A DNA stretch of 5,391 nt from the NCBI GenBank assembly GCA_021797415.1, contig JAJZZT010000261.1, positions 1 to 5,391 of the forward strand, given 5' to 3'. Source of the DNA: Bacillota bacterium (GTDB lineage: Bacteria; Bacillota; Bacilli; Alicyclobacillales; SLC66). Positions 1-5,058 of the stretch are shown here, piece by piece. Position 1 is the stretch's first letter. The number at the start of each line of letters is the position of its first letter. The notes below the pieces were generated by a model that was not told where the DNA came from, did not search any database, and was given only the letters and a program-made list of their open reading frames with translations. Both the position numbers and the translations under genes were made by a program.

Positions 1-29
1 CTGGCTCTCCGGTCGACTCTCGCACCTGC

Positions 30-58
30 AGTATAACTGACCGCTCCGCCTTCCACAA
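30..58 (-). promoter_or_regulatory. candidate sigma-A promoter for the next gene beyond the left edge
   Basis: TTGTGG (58-53), 17 nt, TATACT (35-30) on the minus strand. The -10 matches 5 of 6 consensus bases, the -35 only 3 of 6 (TTG kept), and the spacing is optimal. It begins within the T tract of the dapA terminator and would start a new unit at about position 23. The target gene is not visible; in B. subtilis an RNase J gene follows dapA. Confidence 0.4.
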
Positions 59-87
59 GAAAGCCGCCGACCCTGCGCCGACGGCTT
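54..87 (-). terminator. intrinsic terminator after dapA
   Basis: On the minus strand AAGCCGTCGGC (87-77), loop GCAGG (76-72), GTCGGCGGCTT (71-61) form an 11-bp stem with two G-U pairs, followed directly by TCTTGT, which together with the end of the stem gives the run CTTTCTTGT. It lies 25 nt after the dapA stop and closes the cluster. Confidence 0.85.
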
Positions 88-112
88 GCGCGCCTCATCC
101 GGTCCACAACCA

Positions 113-1000
113 TCAATGCAAGGCGGGCAGTTCCGCAACCTTCGCCAGCACCCGCCGCAACTCGCGCTTTTCGGCGGGCGTCGCGTCGACAAGCGGCGGT
201 CGCACGCCCCCCACACGAATGTCCAACTGCTCCAGGGCCGCCTTCACCATGACCGGATTGGATGTCTTGAACAACTCTTCAAACAAGGGAAACGTTCTGT
301 GGTGAATGCGCTGCGCGGCGGCATGGTCGCCAAGCGCAAACGCTTCGATCATCCGGCGCAACGCGAGGCCGACCACGTGGGAGGCCACGCTCACCACGCC
401 GTCCGCTCCGAGTGCGAGCAGGGGCAGCGTGTATTTGTCGTCGCCGCTGTATACATAAAATTCTTCCGTCGTGTCGCCGATCACCCTGCTGATCTGCGTG
501 AAATCGCCGGAAGATTCCTTCACGCCCACGATGTGGTCCACATGGGAGAGCCGGATCTGCGTCTCAGCCGTGATATTCACGCCTGTGCGCGAAGGAATGT
601 TGTATATCAGGACCGGTTTGGATGTCGCATCCGCCACCGCTCGAAAATGGCGGTAGACGCCCTCCTGCGACGGCTTGTTGTAGTACGGGGCGACGACCGA
701 AAACCCCGCCACGCCCAGCGCGTCGACTTTTTGCAGATAGGCGACCGTCTTTTCGGTGGACTGCCCCGCAACCCCCGCGATGACCGGCACGCGCCCTGCG
801 CATAGCCGGACCGCCTCCTCAAACAGCGCGAGCCGTTCCTCCTCCGTCAATGTCGGCCATTCGCCCGTTGTTCCACAAACCAGGATCGCAGTCGTCCCGT
901 TGTCGATCAGATGGTCGATCAATTCGGGCAATCGCGTGAGATCCAAGCGCAGCTCCTCGTCAAACGGCGTGACCATCGCCGTGAGCAACTGGCCAAACAT
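113..1000 (-). CDS. dapA: 4-hydroxy-tetrahydrodipicolinate synthase
   Basis: A 295-residue TIM-barrel aldolase that condenses pyruvate with aspartate semialdehyde to give hydroxy-tetrahydrodipicolinate. This is the last step shared by diaminopimelate/lysine synthesis and by dipicolinate synthesis through DpaAB. With this start the numbering matches the E. coli enzyme: Lys161 (VKESSGD) is the Schiff-base lysine, Tyr133 (IYNIPSRTG) and Thr44/Thr45 (GTTGE) complete the catalytic network, Tyr107 lies in PYYNKPSQEG and Arg138 binds substrate. At the lysine-inhibition site, E. coli His56 and Glu84 are replaced by Arg56 and Lys84, so lysine insensitivity, typical of Gram-positive enzymes, is likely. 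Oddly, the residue after GTTGE is Trp48 instead of the usual Ser. The gene starts 41 nt before dapG ends and is followed after about 25 nt by a strong terminator, so it is the last gene of the cluster. Confidence 0.97.
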   Translation of the reverse strand: MFGQLLTAMVTPFDEELRLDLTRLPELIDHLIDNGTTAILVCGTTGEWPTLTEEERLALFEEAVRLCAGRVPVIAGVAGQSTEKTVAYLQKVDALGVAGFSVVAPYYNKPSQEGVYRHFRAVADATSKPVLIYNIPSRTGVNITAETQIRLSHVDHIVGVKESSGDFTQISRVIGDTTEEFYVYSGDDKYTLPLLALGADGVVSVASHVVGLALRRMIEAFALGDHAAAQRIHHRTFPLFEELFKTSNPVMVKAALEQLDIRVGGVRPPLVDATPAEKRELRRVLAKVAELPALH

Positions 1001-2225
1001 GCGTTCCGCCCCCCAGCATATGCAAGTCAAACTTGTCGTGAATCGCCTGTACTGCCTGAATCACATCCCGGTCATGCACAAGACACCAGATCGTCGTGTT
1101 CGAATCGGCGGACTGGAGAATTTCGATGTTCCGTTCGCCCAGCGCTTCGGCAATCCGCGCCATTACGCCGGGAACCCCGTGGATTCCCGCACCGACGGCG
1201 GCCACTTTCGCCACGTGCGGAACCACGGCGACAGCCACGCCCAGTTCTTCGAGCGTCGCGACCGCATGGTTCGTCTGGCGTTCAGGGATCGTGAACACCA
1301 CTTCCTGCGGGGTCACGTTGAAAAAATCCACGGAAATCCCCCTGCGCGCCAAAACCTGAAAGACCTTTGACTGGAACGCCGGCTGTCCGGCCGGCAGACT
1401 CACGCGCACCTGCGTCAAGTGCGCCGCATGCGTCACTCCGGTCAGCACGCAGTCATTCGGCGCACCCGCCTCCAGCAGTTGCGAAGCGCTCGTCACGAGC
1501 GTTCCCTCTCCCTTGCCCCGCGTCGCACGAACGCGAATCGGGATATTTTTTTGCATCGCCAGTTCCACCGCGCGGGGATGAATGACCTTCGCCCCCTGAT
1601 AGGCAAAATTGCACAACTCCGTATACGTCACGCGCTCCAACCGCACGGCCCCGTCTACAATGCGCGGATCGGCGGTCATGATGCCGTCCACATCCGTGAA
1701 AATGTCGACCAGTTCCGCATCAAGCGCGACTCCCAGAGCGGTTGCGGTAGTATCGCTGCCACCTCTCCCCAGGGTGGTCGTATCGCCGTCTTGCGTGACA
1801 CCCTGAAACCCGGTCACGACGACGATGCGGCCCGCTTCCAGTTCTTTTAGCAGGCGGGCCGGCTGAATATCCGCAATGCGCGCGTTGCCAAATTCCCCGG
1901 TCGTCCGGATGCCCGCCTGCGCTCCCGTCAGCACCGCCACCTGGTGTCGGCGGGCGCGCAGCATGGCGCCGAAAACGACTGCGGAAATCGTCTCTCCGCA
2001 CGCGAGCAGCAGATCGCTGTCGCGCGCGATCAGGTCGTCGCCGTCGGCGACAAGCCCGAGCAGTGTGTCGGTCGCATACGGCTCGCCCGCGCGCCCCATG
2101 GCGGATACGACCACCACCACGGCAAAGCCGCGTCCTTTGGCGTCTTCAATATGCCCGATCGCTAGTTCGCGCATCGGCCGATCCGATACCGACGTGCCGC
2201 CAAACTTCTGAATGACAATCCTCAT
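960..2225 (-). CDS. dapG: aspartate kinase I (diaminopimelate-type aspartokinase)
   Basis: A 421-residue enzyme that phosphorylates L-aspartate with ATP to aspartyl-4-phosphate, the first step of the aspartate pathway. The amino-acid kinase domain shows KFGGTSV (7-13), CGETIS (76-81), TGFQG (138-142), TTTLGRGGSDTTA (149-161) and FTDVDGIMTADPR (176-188). Two ACT regulatory domains follow, at about 265-330 and 338-402, the second containing GAGIHGVPGVMARI. Overall resemblance is to B. subtilis DapG (404 residues), which is inhibited by meso-diaminopimelate; the same regulation is plausible here but inferred. The start ATG overlaps the asd stop (ATGA). After the position where B. subtilis DapG ends (FELSK, here FDLH at 399-402), this protein continues for about 19 residues with four His, and this tail is encoded over the Shine-Dalgarno and first codons of dapA. 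Coupling with dapA is likely. Confidence 0.96.
   Translation of the reverse strand: MRIVIQKFGGTSVSDRPMRELAIGHIEDAKGRGFAVVVVVSAMGRAGEPYATDTLLGLVADGDDLIARDSDLLLACGETISAVVFGAMLRARRHQVAVLTGAQAGIRTTGEFGNARIADIQPARLLKELEAGRIVVVTGFQGVTQDGDTTTLGRGGSDTTATALGVALDAELVDIFTDVDGIMTADPRIVDGAVRLERVTYTELCNFAYQGAKVIHPRAVELAMQKNIPIRVRATRGKGEGTLVTSASQLLEAGAPNDCVLTGVTHAAHLTQVRVSLPAGQPAFQSKVFQVLARRGISVDFFNVTPQEVVFTIPERQTNHAVATLEELGVAVAVVPHVAKVAAVGAGIHGVPGVMARIAEALGERNIEILQSADSNTTIWCLVHDRDVIQAVQAIHDKFDLHMLGGGTHVWPVAHGDGHAV
1006..1014 (-). promoter_or_regulatory. ribosome-binding site of dapA, inside dapG coding sequence
   Basis: GGGGGGCGG (1014-1006) lies 5 nt before the ATG at 1000 and encodes part of the LGGGT stretch of the DapG tail. 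It supports the ATG at 1000 rather than a TTG at 1030. Confidence 0.6.
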
Positions 2226-3271
2226 CGCCGAATGCCCTCCCGCTCCAGCCACACCTCCGCGATCTGCACGGCGTTCCAAGCCGCGCCCTTGAGAATATTG
2301 TCCGCCACCACCCACATGAGCAATCCGTTGTCCACCGTCAGATCCTTGCGCACCCGTCCGACAAACACGTCAAACTCGCCCTGCGCGCGCAGGGCGTGCG
2401 GGTAATGCTGCCGCACCGGGTCGTCCTCCACCGCAACGCCTTGCGCGCGCTGCAGCAGGTCCATGACCTCCTCGCGCTCAAACGGTTGTTCCGTCTCCAC
2501 GTAAACCGCTTCGGAATGGCCGTAAAACACCGGCACGCGCACAGCCGTCGCCGTCACCGCGATGCGCTTGTCGGCAAAAATCTTGCGCGTCTCATTCACC
2601 ATTTTCATCTCTTCTCTGGTGAAGCCGTTCTCTTCAAACACATCAATCTGCGGCAGAACGTTGAATGCGAGCGGATAGTGCCGATCGAGTTTCGCCACGG
2701 GCAGGATCTCGGGACGCATGGGTTCACCGCGCAGATACGCCTCGGTCGTCACCCGCAATTCCGCGATCGCGCGCTCCCCCGCCCCGGACGCCGCCTGGTA
2801 CGTCGACACGACGATCCGCCTGATGCCAAAGCGTCGATAGATGGGATAGAGCGCGACCACCATCTGGATCGTCGAACAGTTCGGGTTGGCAATGATCCCG
2901 CGGTGACGGAAGATCTCTTCCGGATTCACCTCCGGAACGACCAGCGGAACGCCGTCATCCATGCGAAACGCGCTTGTGTTGTCGATGACCAGCGCTCCCC
3001 GCCTGACCGCCTCCGGAGCGAGGCGCAAGGAGACGTCTCCACCGGCGGAGAACAGCGCCACATCGACGCCGTCAAACGACTCGGGCGTCGCCTCCTCCAC
3101 CGTATAGGCGCGCCCCCACACACTGACCGCACTTCCGGCGCTCCGGCTCGACGCCAGAGGTTTCAGGGAGGCGAGCGGGAACTTTCGCCGTTCCAGCGTC
3201 TCCAGCATCGCTTTTCCCACGGCGCCTGTCGCACCCACGACAGCGACGTTCACCGGTCTGACCACCGCCAT
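2222..3271 (-). CDS. asd: aspartate-semialdehyde dehydrogenase
   Basis: A 349-residue enzyme that reduces L-aspartyl-4-phosphate with NADPH to L-aspartate-4-semialdehyde, the branch point to diaminopimelate/lysine/dipicolinate and to threonine/methionine. The chosen ATG has a good Shine-Dalgarno and places the dinucleotide-binding motif VVGATGAVG at residues 11-19, as usual for the family. The active-site nucleophile is Cys132 in ANPNCSTIQ (128-136). The catalytic-base His is His252 in RVPVFYGHSEAV, where Arg245 is the expected substrate-binding Arg. STYQAASGAG (156-165) is another family signature. Length is near the 346 residues of the B. subtilis enzyme, and no key residue is missing. It follows dpaB after 161 bp and overlaps dapG by ATGA, so it probably leads a co-translated asd-dapG-dapA unit. 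I found no convincing vegetative promoter just upstream; it may be read through from dpaB or use a promoter I cannot recognise. Confidence 0.97.
   Translation of the reverse strand: MAVVRPVNVAVVGATGAVGKAMLETLERRKFPLASLKPLASSRSAGSAVSVWGRAYTVEEATPESFDGVDVALFSAGGDVSLRLAPEAVRRGALVIDNTSAFRMDDGVPLVVPEVNPEEIFRHRGIIANPNCSTIQMVVALYPIYRRFGIRRIVVSTYQAASGAGERAIAELRVTTEAYLRGEPMRPEILPVAKLDRHYPLAFNVLPQIDVFEENGFTREEMKMVNETRKIFADKRIAVTATAVRVPVFYGHSEAVYVETEQPFEREEVMDLLQRAQGVAVEDDPVRQHYPHALRAQGEFDVFVGRVRKDLTVDNGLLMWVVADNILKGAAWNAVQIAEVWLEREGIRR
2235..2241 (-). promoter_or_regulatory. ribosome-binding site of dapG, inside the asd 3' end
   Basis: GGGAGGG (2241-2235) lies 9 nt before the ATG at 2225. It fixes the dapG start and rules out the open extension to 2315. 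Confidence 0.7.
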
Positions 3272-3276
3272 CCCAT

Positions 3277-3283
3277 CCTCTCC
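3277..3283 (-). promoter_or_regulatory. ribosome-binding site of asd
   Basis: GGAGAGG (3283-3277) lies 5 nt before the ATG at 3271. It decides this start over an in-frame GTG/ATG-type extension reaching back to 3367 through the inverted repeat. Confidence 0.75.
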
Positions 3284-3308
3284 ATGTCTTGAAAATACTC
3301 GTTCCAGC

Positions 3309-3381
3309 CGTCGCCATCCCCTTTGCTCCTGCTCGGACACCGCTATCGCTAAACTCGCGACGAGCAAAGGGGATGGCGACG
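3309..3381. repeat. perfect 20-bp inverted repeat with 33-nt centre between dpaB and asd
   Basis: The plus-strand arm 3309-3328 (CGTCGCC...TTTGCTC) is exactly the reverse complement of 3362-3381 (GAGCAAA...GGCGACG). The centre is 3329-3361. There is no run of T after either arm on either strand: the minus-strand transcript continues GGCTGGAACGAG, and the plus strand continues CCCCAGCGAA. A normal intrinsic terminator is therefore unlikely. On the minus strand the loop end carries GAGCAGGAGCAAAG, so GCTC can pair in two registers 6 nt apart. In RNA this would be a very stable stem ending about 25 nt before the asd Shine-Dalgarno. Possible roles are a processing or stability element, a barrier between the sporulation pair and asd-dapG-dapA, or a small palindromic repeat element. 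None can be chosen from one copy. Confidence 0.85.
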
Positions 3382-3432
3382 CCCCAGCGAATTTTCATCC
3401 TGCCGATGGTGGCGCGTCCAGGCCATGACCGC

Positions 3433-4041
3433 CTATCCCGCGAACGCGCTTCTGTCGTCGCGCGCAACCAGCAGAGGCTGCAACTGGCGTTTCTCCAACG
3501 CGGCCTCCACGGTCTGCGGAATCAGTTCCATCTTAGCGACGAGTGAGTTCATCTTCCGGAATGGATCGTCCTGGCCATAAGGGACAAAGAACACATTTTT
3601 TGCCGTCAGCAGGCGCGCGATATTGTATGCGTTCAAACCGAGCCCGTCATTGGTGGAAATCGCCAGAACGACCGGCCGGTCGTTGCGCAGCGTCGCCTTG
3701 GCCGCCATGAGCACGGCCGAATCCGTCTGCGCATTGGCAAAACGGCTCAGCGTGCTCCCCGTGCACGGCGCGACGATCAGACAGTCGAGACGCTTCGACG
3801 GTCCGAGCGGTTCCGCTTCCGGTATGCTCGCGATGCCTGTGTGTCCCGTCACCGCCTCGATGCGTGAAGCCCATTCCCCCGCTTCGCCAAAGCGCGTCGC
3901 CGTGGATAACACCGTATTGGAAAATATGGGGATAATGTCCGCCCCCATTTTGACAAGGCGTTCGAATTGCGGAAAGACTTCCGCGTACGTACAGTGCGAA
4001 CCGGTCACAGCGAATCCGATCGTTTGTCCAGTCAGATTCAC
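3433..4041 (-). CDS. dpaB: dipicolinate synthase subunit B (SpoVFB), GTG start
   Basis: A 202-residue flavoprotein-family protein, the second subunit of dipicolinate synthase; B. subtilis SpoVFB has about 200 residues. The start is a GTG whose last two bases belong to the dpaA stop (GTGA overlap). The N-terminus MNLTGQTIGFAVTGSHCTY aligns with the remembered SpoVFB start. Landmarks are TGSHCTY (13-19), RFGEAGEW (50-57), APCTGSTLSRFANAQTDS (91-108, the flavoprotein-type loop) and FGQDDP-like YGQDDPFRKMNSLVAK (155-170). The fold resembles flavin-binding decarboxylase-like proteins, but no Cys-decarboxylase chemistry is implied. The frame stays open about 400 nt upstream of the GTG, inside dpaA; this longer frame is out of register with a real gene start and was not used. 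It ends at a TAG at 3435-3433, followed by the 161-bp gap with the large inverted repeat. Confidence 0.96.
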   Translation of the reverse strand: MNLTGQTIGFAVTGSHCTYAEVFPQFERLVKMGADIIPIFSNTVLSTATRFGEAGEWASRIEAVTGHTGIASIPEAEPLGPSKRLDCLIVAPCTGSTLSRFANAQTDSAVLMAAKATLRNDRPVVLAISTNDGLGLNAYNIARLLTAKNVFFVPYGQDDPFRKMNSLVAKMELIPQTVEAALEKRQLQPLLVARDDRSAFAG

Positions 4042-4937
4042 GCCTGCATTCCCCCAGGAACCGTGGCCTCCTGAATCAATCGCACCATCGTCTGGGCGAT
4101 GATCCGGCCAGCCGTTTTTGGAGCGACTATTCCAGGCAGACTCGGCGCCAGGACGGCCTTGATCCCCCTTTTCTCGGCATAGCGGAAATCCGTCCCGCCA
4201 GGGGCGGAGGCGATGTCGATGACAACACATGTCCGGGGAATGCGCGACAATACATCCGAGGTTAAAATGGGCGCCGGGATCGTGTTGAAGACCACGTCCG
4301 CGTCGATCAGGGCCTCGTTCAGTTGCGACAGCGGGCATGGCGCAAGTCCGAATTCGATGATGCGCGCCAGATCGCCCGGCTTGCGGGAACACACCCGCAC
4401 GCGCGCGCCGAGACCGGACAGCGTTCTGGACAGCGTCATGCCGCAACGCCCAAGGCCGAGGACCACGCAGTTTGACCCGTGAAGCGTGATATCCGTATGC
4501 TCCATCGCCAAAGCGATCGCGCCCTCCGCCGTCGGGATGGAATTCAGGATCGCCACTTCATCCAGTTCCATGAGGCGAATCAACTGCAGTCCATGCCGTC
4601 TGGCCGCGGCCTGCAAAGCCGGGCGGGCGATCCCGGTAAAAACCGGCGCCGAGCGGCGGATCGCCGCAAAATGCCCGTCGTCGAGCACCAGCGGTTCATC
4701 GGCAAAGCGGGCATCCACCACGCCGCGTTCATCCATGCCGGCAACCGGAAGGACGACCACATCGGCTTCGTGCAGGCCATCCGGCGACAGGGCGCTTTTT
4801 TGCATGTCCGGAAAGCTCTCCTGCATACGGTCGAAACCATACAGCCACGTCGATGCATCCAAGTCGCTGACATACCGCACGACTTCGACCGTGCGGGCGT
4901 CACCGCCAATGAACGCCATCCTGATCCCCGTGAGCAT
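4038..4937 (-). CDS. dpaA: dipicolinate synthase subunit A (SpoVFA)
   Basis: A 299-residue protein that, with DpaB, oxidises the dihydrodipicolinate-pathway intermediate made by DapA to dipicolinic acid. In sporulating cells this happens in the mother cell, and the product is moved into the spore core as its calcium chelate. The N-terminus MLTGIRMAFIGGDAR closely resembles B. subtilis SpoVFA (MLTGLKIAVIGGDAR, from memory), which fixes the start. An N-terminal domain covers about residues 1-130. The conserved NSIPTAEGAI follows at 132-141, then a Rossmann nucleotide-binding domain with GLGRCG at 161-166. Further family signatures are SAPGGTDFRYAE (about 244-255) and APSLPGIVAPKTAG (about 264-277). 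The length is close to the roughly 297 residues of the family. No signal peptide or membrane segment is seen. It is first in its unit, with the sigma-K candidate upstream, and its last codons overlap the dpaB start by 4 nt, implying translational coupling. Confidence 0.97.
   Translation of the reverse strand: MLTGIRMAFIGGDARTVEVVRYVSDLDASTWLYGFDRMQESFPDMQKSALSPDGLHEADVVVLPVAGMDERGVVDARFADEPLVLDDGHFAAIRRSAPVFTGIARPALQAAARRHGLQLIRLMELDEVAILNSIPTAEGAIALAMEHTDITLHGSNCVVLGLGRCGMTLSRTLSGLGARVRVCSRKPGDLARIIEFGLAPCPLSQLNEALIDADVVFNTIPAPILTSDVLSRIPRTCVVIDIASAPGGTDFRYAEKRGIKAVLAPSLPGIVAPKTAGRIIAQTMVRLIQEATVPGGMQA
4049..4055 (-). promoter_or_regulatory. ribosome-binding site of dpaB, inside the dpaA 3' end
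   Basis: GGGGGAA (4055-4049) lies 7 nt before the GTG at 4041, within the last codons of dpaA. It supports the GTG, since there is no in-frame ATG at the correct N-terminus. Confidence 0.6.
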
Positions 4938-4946
4938 ATCCCGGGA

Positions 4947-4954
4947 CCCCTTTC
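4947..4954 (-). promoter_or_regulatory. ribosome-binding site of dpaA
   Basis: GAAAGGGG (4954-4947) lies 9 nt before the ATG at 4937. It supports that ATG over the in-frame Met7 codon. Confidence 0.7.
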
Positions 4955-4977
4955 AACCCATTGTACGCAAACGCGCG

Positions 4978-5001
4978 CAAATAGCAAGGCACGCCTGTGC
5001 C
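4978..5001 (-). terminator. weak terminator-like hairpin between dut and dpaA
   Basis: On the minus strand, GGCAC (5001-4997), loop AGGC, GTGCC (4992-4988), followed by the moderately T-rich TTGCTATTTG. The stem has only 5 bp and the T run is interrupted, so it would be a poor terminator for dut. It may simply be a leader hairpin nested inside the larger inverted repeat. Confidence 0.25.
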
Positions 5002-5004
5002 GTG

Positions 5005-5026
5005 TCCGTCTGCAATATCCGTCTGC
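5005..5026 (-). repeat. 9-bp direct repeat at the predicted dpaA transcription start
   Basis: GCAGACGGA occurs at 5026-5018 and again at 5013-5005 on the minus strand, with a 13-nt period. The first copy spans the predicted sigma-K start point. It could be a protein-binding site or chance; no known operator consensus is recognised. Confidence 0.4.
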
Positions 5027-5029
5027 GTA

Positions 5030-5058
5030 CAGGATATGCCGCCCGCCCATCAACGGTG
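5030..5058 (-). promoter_or_regulatory. candidate sigma-K promoter for dpaAB
   Basis: Read on the minus strand, CACC (5058-5055), 16 nt, then CATATCCTG (5038-5030). This fits the mother-cell sigma-K pattern mACm-N16-CATAnnnTa, missing only the final A. The -35 element lies in the last His/Arg codons of dut and the -10 begins 12 nt after the dut stop. Transcription would start near 5023 and give a leader of about 85 nt. In B. subtilis the spoVF genes are transcribed by sigma-K RNA polymerase, so a promoter of this class is expected here. The match is seen directly; its use is inferred. Confidence 0.55.

Larger units (their letters stand above)
4962..5031 (-). repeat. 12-bp inverted repeat (one mismatch) enclosing the dpaA leader
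   Basis: On the minus strand, TGTACGCAGACG (5031-5020) pairs with CGTTTGCGTACA (4973-4962). Eleven positions are Watson-Crick and one is a G-U pair in RNA. The arms enclose 46 nt. The upstream arm overlaps the end of the predicted sigma-K -10, and the downstream arm ends 7 nt before the dpaA Shine-Dalgarno. A transcript starting near 5023 would lack most of the upstream arm, so the full stem could form only in RNA reading through from dut. Confidence 0.45.

Noticed and set aside
86..805. 239-residue open frame on the plus strand, opposite dapA
   Set aside because: It is antisense to dapA, starts inside the terminator stem and has the low-complexity Arg/His composition of a shadow frame.
1546..1552. 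Run of seven A in dapG (and six in dpaA at 4796-4801) as slippage sites
   Set aside because: Both are explained by Lys codons after Met-Gln in conserved frames, and no useful product would result from a shift.
2222..2315. Longer N-termini for dapG (to 2315), asd (to 3367), dpaB (to 4446) and dapA (to 1030)
   Set aside because: The extra residues overlap upstream genes or the inverted repeat, do not match the families, and the shorter starts have Shine-Dalgarno sequences and family-typical N-termini.
2396..3292. 298-residue open frame on the plus strand, opposite asd
   Set aside because: It is antisense to a complete, motif-intact asd gene, is rich in Arg and His as expected for a shadow of GC-rich coding, and has no recognisable domain.
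3309..3381. Large inverted repeat as an ordinary Rho-independent terminator for dpaB
   Set aside because: The loop is 33 nt and there is no T run after the stem on either strand.
3072..3467. Minus-strand open frame with a possible ATG start at 3399 (MKIRWGVAIPF) spanning the inverted repeat
   Set aside because: It runs out of frame into asd and becomes Arg/Gly-rich. The similar peptide on the opposite strand is explained by the palindrome, not by a gene.
4960..4987. Sigma-A-like TTGCTA-N16-TACAAT upstream of dpaA
   Set aside because: Transcription would start at about the Shine-Dalgarno itself, leaving an almost absent ribosome-binding site, and the -35 is weak.
4938..5049. Lysine riboswitch or T-box leader upstream of dpaA or asd
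   Set aside because: Both gaps (112 and 161 bp) are too short for a full lysine riboswitch, and I see neither its conserved core nor a T-box TGGNACCGCG-type sequence.
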